This document shows positions 33,130 through 44,402 of a DNA stretch of 64,000 nt, one piece after another (positions within the stretch are counted from its first letter, which is position 1; every line of letters starts with the position of its first letter). The position numbers and the translations under genes were made by a program. Source of the stretch: Schistocerca nitens (taxonomy: Eukaryota; Arthropoda; Insecta; Orthoptera; Acrididae). Location of the stretch: NCBI RefSeq assembly GCF_023898315.1, contig NC_064622.1, forward strand, positions 351,397,234 to 351,461,233, given 5' to 3'. The notes under the pieces are model-generated. The model saw only the letters and a program-made list of their open reading frames with translations. It ran no database searches and was not told the DNA's origin.

Positions 33130-35337
33130 CTAGTTTGTTGGATTAGCATTTGTACTAGGTACTGACACAGATTGAGGTTGTGTGTCAGGTGTCATTTCTA
33201 TTATATTCACATTCGGATATTGCCTATTGTGATCTCCAAACTTTTGCGGTTGTTGTTGCTGTTGCGCATTATAACTTACCTGTCGGTCATAAGGTATGCT
33301 CCAATTTTGTCCTGGTGGCTGCTGTGTTAAAGCAGTGTTTGAGTGAAAGTACTGATCGTTACGAGTCCAGCCTTGACGCTGTCTTGGCTCGTAGTTATTA
33401 TTATTATTTCTGTTTCTGTTTGTGTTTTTGTTGTTGCCTATGTATCCCTTGTTACCGCTGTAGTTATTACCGCGGTGCCTTTTGTATGGATTGCCGCATG
33501 AAGTGTTATTACTGTTGTAACTATTGTTTGTATTGGAATACGCGTGTTGATTTTGATTTCCGTATTGAGACGGCATGTGAGTTTGCTGTTTTTGTTGTAC
33601 CGCGTATCCAACTGTGGGCGCGCCAGAATTGAGTTGGCAAGCCTGCATGTTTTGCATTCCACTAGTGTAAACAGTGGGGCTGCTGTTTTGCCGCGCGAAG
33701 CGCTGATCTTCAAGTAACATGTCAACCGAATCTAAAGCTGTTAGAAAATAATCTGAATCGTCATCCGGGATATGTAGGAGTTTTTCTTTAATGTTGAAAG
33801 GCAATTTGGCCTTCAACGCACGGAGTATATCGCGTGTTGCGACTGGATCGTCTAAAAAGTGTCCCATGTTCAAGTATTTTTCAAAATATCTGCGTAAGTT
33901 GCCATTTTTACTGTTAAAAGTTTCAGGTTCTAGAATTTGTCTTCTGAGTCGCTCCTGGACGGATTGCGACCAGAATTTGTTCAGAAAAGCACGCTCAAAC
34001 TCACTGTACGTGGTACATACGTCAGCTTGACTGTATGCCCAGACAGCTGCATCGCCTTGGATGTAACCGACAATATATGAAATCTTTTTCCGGTCACTCC
34101 AAGTGCGTGGAAATGCGTTACTAAAAGATTTAAGAAAAATCACCGGATGAATGGTTCGTTTTTCTGGGATAAAAATCTGAAATTGCCTGTGTTTCATTAA
34201 GCTTTCTTCTTCCTTCGCATTGTGATATGGATTTGTTCCACTGTAATTACTGCAATGTTCAGCTGGCGAGTAATTACGATAATGTTGCTGTGGTTTACCA
34301 TGATAATAGCTTGTGTTTGTGTTTGCACCTCGTGGTATGTGTTGTAGTCGTGGTGTGTTTTGTTCTTGTGTGTTTGTCGTGTGCGGTATGTGTGTGTCAT
34401 ACTCGAATGTATATTGGTTCCTGAACTGTACATTTTGACTGATATTTTCGTTACATTCAGACTGTGGTCGATCGGTGAATTGTGTCATTGGTCCAGTGAC
34501 GGATTGTACTGCGTCACTGATCAGCTGTTTGTTATTAGTAATGTATTGCGCTACGGAGTCGTGCACAATTGTTGGTAAATTTTCATGTAGGCATCTATCA
34601 AAATGTTTGTCTTTGTTCACTACCCAATCATGAAATTCTTTATTAATGTTTTGTAAATGAGCTGTAGCATCAGATTGTAAGATGTCAGTCAGGTGTTGTT
34701 CAACATTGTCAAATTTATTCTGTACGTCAGTAATTCGTTTTTCAAGGTTGTCATGTACTGAAGGATATGTTTGAATTTGTTCAGTAAGAACTTCACACGT
34801 GACATTAAGATTTTTTACTTGTGTCTGTAAAAGTGCTACGTCAGTTGTAGTCTTTTGTTGTGTCGTATTAAGCTGGGAAAATTTAGTACTGAGTTCAGTC
34901 ATCTGTTTGGTCAGTGTGGCGTCTATAAGTTCCACACGTTTACATAAAGTGTCATTACTCGTCTTGAGTGCTATGAGGTCAGATTTAATTTCGTCATTTT
35001 GTGTCTGTAAGGTTGCCATGTTTTCGGCGTTCTGTTTCATTATCATTTGTAACATGTCGGCAATGTTTACCGTTTGCAACGTCTGTGCCCCCGCCGCGTC
35101 ATTAGACGTGACGTCATGCATTAACATGGGCTCTGACTGAGACTTTGAAATTTTTGTGGTGGACGGCCTATTGTCAAAATTTCCGTCAACACTTGCGTCA
35201 ATGTTTGATAAATCGTCACTACCGGTTGCTGTCGTAAAGTCATTTTCTAACATTTGTCTCTCGTCCGAGTCGGATTGTGTCTGAATAGTACGTCTTTGCT
35301 GTTCCATTTTTGCGTATTGATTTCTAGTCATTACCAT
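33130..35337 (-). CDS. Gypsy gag-like protein (fossil element part)
   Basis: A 735-codon frame. The N-terminal half is rich in Gln, Thr and Asn, with heptad-like stretches suggesting a coiled coil. The middle contains a retrotransposon gag core with WAYSQADVCTTYSEFERAF and KFWSQSVQERLRRQI. The C-terminal part is Asn/Gln/Tyr-rich and low in complexity, with no clear CCHC zinc knuckle. Confidence 0.88.
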   Translation of the reverse strand: MVMTRNQYAKMEQQRRTIQTQSDSDERQMLENDFTTATGSDDLSNIDASVDGNFDNRPSTTKISKSQSEPMLMHDVTSNDAAGAQTLQTVNIADMLQMIMKQNAENMATLQTQNDEIKSDLIALKTSNDTLCKRVELIDATLTKQMTELSTKFSQLNTTQQKTTTDVALLQTQVKNLNVTCEVLTEQIQTYPSVHDNLEKRITDVQNKFDNVEQHLTDILQSDATAHLQNINKEFHDWVVNKDKHFDRCLHENLPTIVHDSVAQYITNNKQLISDAVQSVTGPMTQFTDRPQSECNENISQNVQFRNQYTFEYDTHIPHTTNTQEQNTPRLQHIPRGANTNTSYYHGKPQQHYRNYSPAEHCSNYSGTNPYHNAKEEESLMKHRQFQIFIPEKRTIHPVIFLKSFSNAFPRTWSDRKKISYIVGYIQGDAAVWAYSQADVCTTYSEFERAFLNKFWSQSVQERLRRQILEPETFNSKNGNLRRYFEKYLNMGHFLDDPVATRDILRALKAKLPFNIKEKLLHIPDDDSDYFLTALDSVDMLLEDQRFARQNSSPTVYTSGMQNMQACQLNSGAPTVGYAVQQKQQTHMPSQYGNQNQHAYSNTNNSYNSNNTSCGNPYKRHRGNNYSGNKGYIGNNKNTNRNRNNNNNYEPRQRQGWTRNDQYFHSNTALTQQPPGQNWSIPYDRQVSYNAQQQQQPQKFGDHNRQYPNVNIIEMTPDTQPQSVSVPSTNANPTN

Positions 35338-35876
35338 GCCACACGTGATTTATGTTTCAAGAAAATATTTGACACTGATTTTAAAATGAAATGCAGTTGA
35401 GCATGAATCGCTCGTAGCAACAATGGCTGTCCCGTTAATTTAAAAATATAAACTGAATTTGAGATTATTGGTAATGGCTGCTGGCCATGTTACATCATAT
35501 CGTACAGAAGTCGGCCGTATTGTACACTCGTGTATTGGTATTGTTGGATACGTTATTGTTTAGGGAAAAGTACTAGGAATGAAATTTGTTACTGAAAACT
35601 GTTATGCGCGAAAGAAACACTACAGAATTTACTGAAAAGCTAATACACTGAATTATACGTCTGGTCAAGCCTGCTAATGCAAAGATGCTGCGTCTTACCT
35701 TATTTTGTTGGAAGCTTCATTGCGTCTTCCGGCAAAACTTTAGAATTGGAAAATATCTTCAGATTTTCATTATCTCTCATACATTCACGTCCAGGTCCAG
35801 TAAGTTGATTTTTGACATGAAACAAAAAGAACAATGTAACAAATGACAAAATAACAAGTCCTGTCACGGTCGCCAA

Positions 35877-36583
35877 TATAAAATAAATAAAAATAAAATT
35901 CTGGAATAAAATATTAATGATTAATTATTCTGTATGTATGATGATTGGTTGTAATTGGTATTTGCTTATCTGGAACGTGGACGTTTAATTATTCGGTATC
36001 AGACGCTTGACAATGGCTATTTGGAAAAGGCAATGTAACTCGTAGTTGACCGTGAAAGAAAACTGAAATAATCGGACTTCGTAATTAAATCGTTTCCAAA
36101 GACTGCTGCGGTAGGTACGGACTCATGATCTAATCTCAATATTACAATGATTTGCCAGCCATGCCAATACGTCGTACAGAGGTGATTGTCTACTAAACAT
36201 AAAAAGTTACACAGTTAGTTAAATCAGATATATTCAATGAAATAGCCTACAGTTCATAATCCTACTTACTTTTATAAATATAAATTCATTACAGAATCGA
36301 GTGCCTAGTGTGGTTGCAACTCGCAGTATTCTTCTATAACATGAAAATATGGCGGTGTGCCAGACAATAAAATAAAATACGTGCTTCTCGCACCACTTCT
36401 ACCTGAGCTCTCTCCTCTCTTAATCAAACATAAGAGTAACGTAATTATTCTTTTGTCTTTATCAGCGACACAGCGCTGCAGTTGTGTGCCATAGGCTTTA
36501 TTTATTAGTCACTGATTATTTATTTAATTAATATTTCGCGTTTCCGCGGAAACTCACGCTCGGCATGCAAATGTGCCTTTATA
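35877..36583 (-). repeat. 5' LTR of the gypsy element
   Basis: 707 bases, same length as the left LTR, with about two differences seen by eye. It is followed by the GTAC target duplication at 36584-36587. Confidence 0.95.
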
Positions 36584-36587
36584 GTAC

Positions 36588-38671
36588 GAACTCAGGGAAA
36601 ATCCCAATTTTATGCGTGCCTTTTGGATCATATTAGTAAGCATGCTGTTGCATGCGTACCGATCACTTTATCTGCAACATTAGAGAACTTCAAAAGCACA
36701 ACATTCCTCAATATTGCGGTATCACACTTTTTACTCAATTATTCTTCCTGATGATTCTGTTGAACTTCCGCCTCCTCTTCATTATTTGATCCAAGTATGA
36801 ACGCGGTCCTGACTATAGCTTACAGTACAGTCCTCGATTTCGGAATCTTTGTTGTCACTGTAATCCTGCTGGTGGGTTCCTGTGTCTCCAGGTATTTTTG
36901 AAGTATGCCCTCGTCTCTTGTGATCCTTGAACAGTGTATTCGCTGTTTAATGCAGAATTCAGTGAGTATTTTACCTCTCACACTCTAACTACCGAGTCCA
37001 TATTCTCTTTTCTTGCTTTCCTCTGCTACTGCGTTCTAATGTCCAACGATAATTAGATTCTCATCTCGCTTTGCTTGTTGAGCTACCCATTCAGGTCCCT
37101 GATCTACTCTTTTAGACTCTTGATCTTCCGCTTGTCATTTCGGTATGTATGGTTCAGCCATTGTTGTTGTTGTTGTTGTTGTTGTTCATGTTGGTTTGCT
37201 ATTGATTCTGGTGAGAATAATTCTATCACTGAACTGTTCATAGTATATCACACTCTGCCCTACGTTGCTATTCATAACGAATCCAACTTCCATTATATCT
37301 TTTTTTCGATGATGTTCGTGTTATCCTGAGTTCATCTTGAAACCTTCCCGTCTCCTCTATATCTCTTCTTTTTACGCAACATTCGCTTCTACAATAACCT
37401 ATGAAACCTTTCCTTAGAATTTATATCTCTTGCTTAATAATAACAAATGAAATCTCCCCTTTGAAATTTATTCTCTTTCTCAATCTACGCATACAAATTT
37501 AATTGCTGCTTATTAAAAGTGATTTTCTGATTATTTCGACGAAACAGAAAATGTGTCGTCGTCGTGGCCCTCAGTAGTTATCTGCAATAACCCAAAACTG
37601 TTCCTTGCCTTTTTTACTGTTACTAGACCGCCATCTGACTGCTACATCGAACTGTGACATGAATATACTTACTCTGGTTTACTGTACTCTGTTAACTGCT
37701 GGTGGGCTGTCATAATAAGTGGCTGTATTTATTACCAAAGCTGACGTTATTCTTTAATAGCAAAGCTGACGTTATTCATTAATTAATTTGACTGAAGTTA
37801 CGTAATTCATAGTTACACTTTTTCTTGACAACATAAAATTTTTGCGAAGTTTTACGTTGATGGTTTTTGGGATGGATTATAATCAGTAATGCAACATTGC
37901 TGGCAAAAATTAATTATATTCTGAAAACGCTTCAAATATTTACTGTTGGTAATGAAGTGATTTTACAAACGTTCAAATGGGACTTACTTTTTACAATAAT
38001 TTTACAACTAGCAATGCGCAAACATATCTTCAGTAGTCTTGAGTTTCGCAAAGAAAATAATTCAATAATATTAGTTCCTCTTATGATAATAGTTAGTTGA
38101 TGTCTCTGTACATCCGTTTATAATCTCTTGTAAATCATACCTGGTGGCTGGCAGGCACACTACTCCTCTCAACCTCTCGCTTCAGACCTGCTACCAACTC
38201 GCTTCACATCTCGCTTACTACTGACTTCCTACGAACGCTAAAGTGCGGTCTCTCCTGCCAACAATGCTTTCTGGTGGAGACAATACCTGCTACCATTACA
38301 AAATGTATCAATGCGCGGTCTTTGCCGCTCTTTTCTTAAAATGTATCCATCCGCGGTCTCTCCCGCCCTTTTTAAAATTATATCAATTTGCGGACTCTCT
38401 TGCCAACAATACTTTGGTGCAGACATTCCCTGCTACCACAATTATTTCCAACATGACAAATATTAATTATCGCTACTTAACCCTATTAATGAAATAAACT
38501 TCTTTCATAAATTGTGGTTTGACAATAGACAATAGAAATATACACGTCTTACAATCTGAGCAGAAATCCTTACCTTCTTTTAATTTCATGTCACTGACAT
38601 TCGCTGCATTTAGACTGAGCCTTTCTTTACAGTTCCCTTTCCAGGTTTGCTACGTCCCGTTTGCCCATTTC
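36588..38671. other. Spacer with unidentified repeat sequence
   Basis: No gene is recognised. A short GTT repeat lies at about 37162-37186. Between about 38228 and 38450 two copies of a block run TGCGGTCTCTCCTGCC, CAACAATGCTTT, then CCTGCTACCA. A middle, shorter CGCGGTCT unit sits between them. This looks like part of a dispersed repeat with internal duplication. The segment 37330-37500 also has a loose internal repeat (AATTTATATCTCTT and AATTTATTCTCTTT). Confidence 0.45.
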
Positions 38672-38943
38672 TCACATGATATCCTGCGAACTATGGATGA
38701 AAGTCAGCTGGCAGATTCCATACTCCTAGACTTCAAGAAAACGTTTGACAGGGTGCCCCATTGCCGACTGTTAATAAACGTCCGAGCATATGGTTTAGGT
38801 TCTCAGATATGCAAGTGGCTCGAAGAATTCTTAAGTCATAGAACCCAGCACACTATCCTTGGCGGTGAGTGTTAATCAGAGACAAGGCTATCTCCAGGAG
38901 TATTTCAGGCAAGGGTGGCAGGACCGCTCTTGTTTTCTATATA
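38672..38943 (+). mobile_element. LINE fragment (family A), left piece
   Basis: It encodes ADSILLDFKKTFDRVPHCRL, VRAYGLGSQICKWL and SHRTQHTILGG, the reverse-transcriptase blocks before the catalytic site, then RVAGPLLFSIYT-like sequence. It breaks off at 38943 where the Tc1 element begins, and resumes at 40411. Confidence 0.8.
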
Positions 38944-40410
38944 CACTCATGCTCATAAATTAAGGCTAATGCTGATACATGGTGAAACAACGCTCTGGTG
39001 AGAGGTTTGTGGGTTTAAAGCACCTCGGGGTATGACCATGCGGTGTATTTGACCTGCGGTCGTCGCAAGGTGGCGCTGGCAGCAGTCCACATACGTAGAG
39101 GTGTGTTGGTGCATGTGAGAGTACGGTGCAGTGAGTACGTGTGCAGACGTTTTCAGACGTGCTAATGGTGACTGTATGTTGAAAATAGCTCAAAGAACAG
39201 AGTTTGGTGACGTTATGAGTGGTAGAATACTAGGGCGACTGGAGGCTGGTCAAACACAGCAGGTCATAGGACGGGCCCTCCGTGTGCCACACACAAAGTG
39301 TAATCTCAAGTTTATGGCAACGATTCCAGCAAACAGGAAACGTGTCCAGGCGCTACAGTACCGGATGTCCACAGTGTACAACACCACGAGAAGACCGATA
39401 TCTCATCATCAGTGCCCGCAGACGGCCAGGGAGTACTCCAGGTAGCCTTGCTCGGGACCTTAACGCACCCACTGGAACAGTTGTCTCCAGACACACAGTC
39501 TACAGACGACTGAACAGATATGGTTTACTCGCCCAGAGACCTGCAAGGTGGATTGCACTGACCCCTTGTCACAGGAGAGCCTGTAAAGTCTGGTGTCAAG
39601 AACACAGTACATGGTTATTCGAACGGTGGTCCCAGGTATGTTCACAGACGAGTCCATGTATAGTCTGAACAGTGATTGTCGCCGGGTTTTCATCTAGCTT
39701 GAACCAGGAACCAGATATTAACCCCTTAATGTCCTTCAAAGGGACCTGTTTGGAGGTCGTGGTTTGATGGTGTGGGGTGGAATTATGATTAGTGCACGTA
39801 CATACCTGCATGTCTTTGACAGAGGAACTGTGACAGGTCAGGTGCATCGGGACGTCATTTTGCACCAGTATTACCTCCTTTTCAGGGCTGCAGTGGGTCC
39901 CACCTTCCTCCTGATGAATGATTACGCACGGACCCAAAGAGCTGCCATCGTGGAGGAGTACCTTGAAACAGAAGATATCAGGTGAACGGAGTGGCCTGCC
40001 TGTTCTTCAGACATGAACCCCATCCAGCACATCTGGGATGTTCTCGGTCGACGTATCGCTGCACGTCTTCAAACCCCTAGGACACTTCAGGAGGTCCGAC
40101 AGGCACTGGTGCAAGAATGGGAGCTGCTGGATCACCTGATCCAGAGTATGCCAACCCGTTGTGCGGCCTGTGTACGTGTGCGTGGTGATCATATCCCATA
40201 TTGATGTCGGGGTACATGCGCAGGAAACAGTGGCGTTTTGTAGCACATGTGTTTCGGGACGGTTTTCTCAACTTATCACCAATACCGTGGACTTACAGAT
40301 CTGTGTCGTGTGTGTTCCCTACGTTCCTATGCTATTAGCGCCAGTTTTGCATAGTGCCACGTTGTGTGGCACCACATTGTGCAATTACCCTTAATTTATG
40401 TGGATGAGTG
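38944..40410 (+). mobile_element. Tc1-like transposon inserted in the LINE (broken)
   Basis: Terminal inverted repeats of about 22 bases, CACTCATGCTCATAAATTAAGG at the left and its imperfect complement ending ATGAGTG at 40410. + strand transposase frames show the N-terminal helix-turn-helix (GRILGRLEAGQTQQVIGRAL), then RYLIISARRRPG, HTVYRRLNRYGLLAQRPA, MVWGGIMISA, a DYARTQRAA block in place of DNARPHRA, and the C-terminus ending GDHIPY with the stop at about 40204. The second Asp and the last catalytic position are 34 residues apart, as usual for Tc1, but that position reads Gln (PIQHIWD) instead of Glu. Frameshifts and a stop make it inactive. The LINE continues on both sides. Confidence 0.85.
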
Positions 40411-41215
40411 AAATAAATGATGTGACTTACAGGCTGAGCAGCAGCTTATGGCTGTTTGCTGATGATTCTGTGGTGTACAGGAAGGTGTCGAAGTTGAGTG
40501 ACTGGTGAAGGATACAAGATGACTTAGTCAGAATTTCTATTTGGTGTGAGGAATGGCAGCTTACTCTAAATGTAGGATATTTTAAGTTAATGCGGGTAGG
40601 CAACGTTCGAATACAGCAATAGTAATGTGCTGCTTGACACAGTCACTTCGATTAATTATGTAGGAGTAACGTTTTAAAGCAATATGAAATGGATGTAAGG
40701 ATTGTAGGGGGTAAGGCGAGGATTTTGGGAAAGTTTAGCCCATCCGTGATGAGGACGGCATATAAACGCTAGCGTGATCCATTCTTCAGTAGTGTTCGAG
40801 TATTGGGATCCCCACCAGGTCGGATTGAAAGAAGACATCGAACCGGTTCAGCGGCATGATGCTAAATTTGTTACCGCAGGTTATTTCGGCACGCATGTAT
40901 TACGGAGATGCATCGGGAACTCAAATGGGTATCCTTGGAGGGAAGACGGCGCTCTTTCCGCGAGAACCTATTGAGGAAATTTAGAGCACAGGCATTTGCG
41001 GTCGACTGCAGAACGATTCTACTGACGCCAACGCACATTCCACATAAGGACCACAAAAAAAAGATAAGTTAGGGCTCTTACGGATACACATAGACAGTCG
41101 TTTTTGCCTTCCTCTGTTTGCCTGTGGCACAGGAAGAGAAATGACCAGTACGTTGTACCTTCCGCGATGCACCGTAACGTGGCTTGCGGAGTATGTATGT
41201 AGATACAGATGTGCT
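40411..41215 (+). mobile_element. LINE fragment (family A), right piece
   Basis: Continues the LINE after the Tc1 insertion: an INDVTYRLSSSLWLFADDSVVY-like block near 40415-40475, then a WCEEWQLTLNV-like block and FEYWDPHQVGLKEDIEPVQR (about 40796-40855). It ends with GGCTTGCGGAGTATG and TATGTAGATACAGATG, the family's TAGATG-type tail. Stops and frameshifts are frequent. Confidence 0.8.
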
Positions 41216-42030
41216 GTTGATAAGATTAAGTATTTGCAGATGTATATAAAGATTTCCTTTGAATCATATTACTGTAATCAAGTGTGCTAATTGAGCTACC
41301 AATGGCAGATAATCGCCAACAGTTAAGCATCGAGAGGAGGCGCAGCTTTCTGATGGTAGCATCTTTCTTTCTATTTTACCGAACTAAAACTAGCTAGGGT
41401 AATAATGAATAGCTTAGAGTGGTATAGTGACAGCTTCTTGTTACTGCAGCACACCGACAAAGCTCCTATGGCTTTTTTGTCTTTTATTAATTTACGACTT
41501 GACTCATTTCACAACCTTGAAGGTTTCCTTCTTGATGAGATCTATGGAAGACGATATATGAATGATTGAATGAAAAAATGGGCTGAAGTTGGCAGCACTC
41601 GGTGTCGAGTGCACGAGACTTGCGATGGTGCGTCTCCAGTCTTTGTTTTTGTGTTCTGGTTGAAGTGGCGTTTCTCGTCTGTCGGTTTTTTTAGCAATAT
41701 GAGGAATAACAGTCATCTAACAACATTTGTCCCCCCTCCTTTCCTCCACCAAGAAGAGTTCTTACTCTTCACACTCTTCCCCAAACCCAAATTTATCCTC
41801 AAGGGGAAGCATTTTGACAGCGTTGACTAGATCCAACGGAATGTGACGGCGATGCTGATGAGCGTTACAGTCGAATCTCAGGCAAAGGTGCTCCCGAGCC
41901 TCTATGACCAGTACTACGGAGGTCAGGCAAGGGAGGGATTCTGTGTTGAAATTTGATACGATAGCAAATTTTTTGATATCATGTAATATACTAGCGAGCC
42001 TGGCAATACTTCACAATTGTATGCGAATTG
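41216..42030. other. No recognised feature
   Basis: About 0.8 kb. Short open frames occur on both strands but none is supported by domains or composition. Confidence 0.4.
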
Positions 42031-42290
42031 GATATGCATCCTAAACTCATTGCTCCCTCTCACTATCCATCTCCTCCTCACACCTCTCTTCGTCCATCCC
42101 CTCCTCCCTTCCTCTCTCTATGCATCACCTTCTCCCCCCCCCCTCCCCGCATCTCTGTCCATCTCCTCCCCCTCATCGCTCTCTCCATCTCCTCCTCCCC
42201 CCTCTTTCTGTCCACCTCCTCCTTCCCCCCTCTCTATGTCCATTTCCTCCCCCTCCTCACTGTCTATCTCCTCCCCACTCTTAGACCTTG
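42031..42290 (+). repeat. Pyrimidine-rich CT tract with near-tandem units
   Basis: About 260 bases of almost pure C and T. The word CCATCTCCTCC and variants (TCCACCTCCTCC, CCATTTCCTCC, CTATCTCCTCC) recur every 30-35 bases, indicating an old minisatellite. Overlapping long open frames on both strands result from this composition. Confidence 0.75.
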
Positions 42291-44189
42291 AGCCCAATTT
42301 TTCGTTACTGCAAACGAAACTTTGATTGCTAATTGAAGGCGCTTCGAATGGGTGAGATAATTTATATACAGGCTGTCGTAACCTGATGGAGGTCACAATA
42401 TACTTTCGTGAATCGAATCATTCAGTCGAATAGGACACTATGTGGGATTTTTCAGGTCTATCGACTCTTTGGCACGTGAGCGACTTTGTGCAGGGGAATA
42501 AGTCGGCGACAGATCTAGCTGAAGTTTATCGGGTGTCTATGCTTGGAGACGGTACAGGATGACTCGGGTATCATGTTAGGGAAGTAGAAATGAAGAAACG
42601 AACTTCTGGGTTTGTACCTCGGTTTGATTTTATTGTTTCTTCCCGAGTTTACAGGTACACGTCGAATAGCACAAGTTCTGGGTCATAATTTTAATGAGTG
42701 AAGAACACAGATCAAGCTTACTAGATATTTACATTGTCTGAACAAATAGCTTGCCTGGCATATCACTTTGATTCGAATCATGGAAAGGAGCCAATTTCTT
42801 ATTATCAGTTAACTCCCAGGTTCCGTTATACTGTAAGTGATAATCAGTCATAGGTACAAGTAAGCCATGATAGATTAAGTACTCACAGTCCAGAGGTGCG
42901 TACAGCAAGAATGCAAGTCTTTGTTAGCGTATATGCCCCTCTGAATACATTCTTTGGCTCACATAATTTTCTGTTGTCGGCTGACGGACACCCGAGGCTC
43001 GTCTGCTGGCAGCAACTCTCGAACTGTTGGACTCTGACCTACTCGTCAACTGGTGGCCTCTTTATACTGTGCTGGGCCTGATTGCTTACCGCGCCGCATT
43101 TTTGTCCGCAATTCGCAGTCAGCCAGCTTTAAATCAGCGGTTTCTTAATACAGTACTCACGAACTCATATGTCTGTCGAAAGCGTCAAGCACTGTGCGAT
43201 TCCATCTAGGGTTCCAGGCTCTACTTGTTAAAATTCTTACCAAGATGACTTATTACTTTTATGGTTGGCAATCCCTTCATGATTTGGTCATTACAACGGA
43301 ATGAGAGAGACTTTGCCAGCTGCTGGATCTGTGAGGATAGTAGTTTCAATGACTGTGTTTCACATAATTTTAATCTGTGATTGGTAGGATTACAAAGTTT
43401 TGGGTGATTCAGATCACATAGTTGCATTCTAACCATAAGTGGGTGAGCAGTAAATACCATTTTTCTGTCTTCCATAAAACCGAACAAAGCCGCACGTTTT
43501 TGTGTACACAATTTTTGTTTGTATAAGGAGAAATATGGGCAATATATTGGGAGAAACAATTTGTCTCACGATTTGCAAACCTTTTTGTAGTTAAAACTGA
43601 GAGAAACAAAAAGAAGTCGCAGATTTTCACAGCACAACATTGTCTTTGTTGCATTTGGTTTTAACAGAAAACCTGTACATTGTTGTTTAAAAAATATACA
43701 GCCTATGTCCGTTTGAATGTTTATTAGTGTATTGTGCAGAAATTTGAAGTAAATCGGTCAAGCACTAATTGAGACGTATTTATACAACACGTATATTAAA
43801 AATATATAGCGTATGCCCGTTGAAATGTTTCTTTCAGCATCATGTACAAATTTTAAGTAAATCTGTTCAAGTACTTTTCGAGGTTTTTGGTAGTAAGATT
43901 AAACAACGTCTTGTATTCATATTGTATTATAGGATTAGCTATATTCCGGGAATTTATGGAACATAGTGCACTTACAAAAGCATTTTGGCAAGGTAATATA
44001 ATCTACTCCTAGATAAATATACCGCAAGCGATCTTATTCTCCGTGAAGGAGAGTACTTTTTGTGCTATTGCCACTTCCCTTTTTCCTGTTTCTCCCCGCG
44101 AATGCTTTGCGGGCCAAACAGTTGCTGGTAACACGCTCCAATCTTGCCTTCATAGTCTCTTTGAGAAAACATGTTATTTGTTCCATCTC
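42291..44189. other. No recognised feature
   Basis: About 1.9 kb without a gene or repeat I can name. Near 43685-43865 two related stretches (TATACAGCCTATGTCCG and TATAGCGTATGCCCG, each followed by a TGAAATGTTT-like word) suggest a short local duplication. Confidence 0.4.
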
Positions 44190-44396
44190 AAATGGTTCAA
44201 ATGGCTCAAATGGCTCTGAGCACTATGGGACTTAACATCTGAGGTCATCATTCCCCTAGAATTAGAACTACTTAAACCTAACTAACCTAAGGACATGACA
44301 CACATCCATGCCCGAAGCAGGATTCGAACCTGCGACCGCAGCGGTCGCGCGGTTCCAGACTGCAGCGCCTAGAACCTCTCGGCTACCCCGGCCGGC
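44190..44396 (-). mobile_element. tRNA-derived SINE (main family), - strand
   Basis: A full-length copy, flanked by an 11-bp target duplication TGTTCCATCTC (44179-44189 and 44397-44407). On the - strand the head contains the B box GGTTCGAATCCTGC, then a body with GTCCTTAGGTTAGTTAGG and a 3' end with AGCCATTTGAACCATT-type sequence. Confidence 0.9.
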
Positions 44397-44402
44397 TGTT
44401 CC

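Larger units (their letters stand above)
27045..36583 (-). mobile_element. Ty3/gypsy LTR retrotransposon, 9.5 kb, - strand
   Basis: An LTR element with 707-base LTRs at both ends, flanked by a GTAC duplication at 27041-27044 and 36584-36587. Inside the right-hand (5') LTR the primer-binding site starts TGGCGACCGTGACAGG, the tRNA-Arg type used by several insect gypsy elements. A purine-rich tract ending AGGGGGCAA precedes the left-hand (3') LTR. Parts in order on the - strand are gag, protease/reverse transcriptase/RNase H, and integrase. No envelope gene is recognised. It looks almost whole, with roughly one or two breaks in the pol region. The LTRs differ at only about two positions by eye, so the insertion is young. 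The clade within Ty3/gypsy is not assigned. Confidence 0.92.

Noticed and set aside
42017-42396. Open frames of about 90-100 codons on both strands
   Set aside because: They are Ser/Pro or Glu/Gly-rich products of a CT-rich minisatellite.
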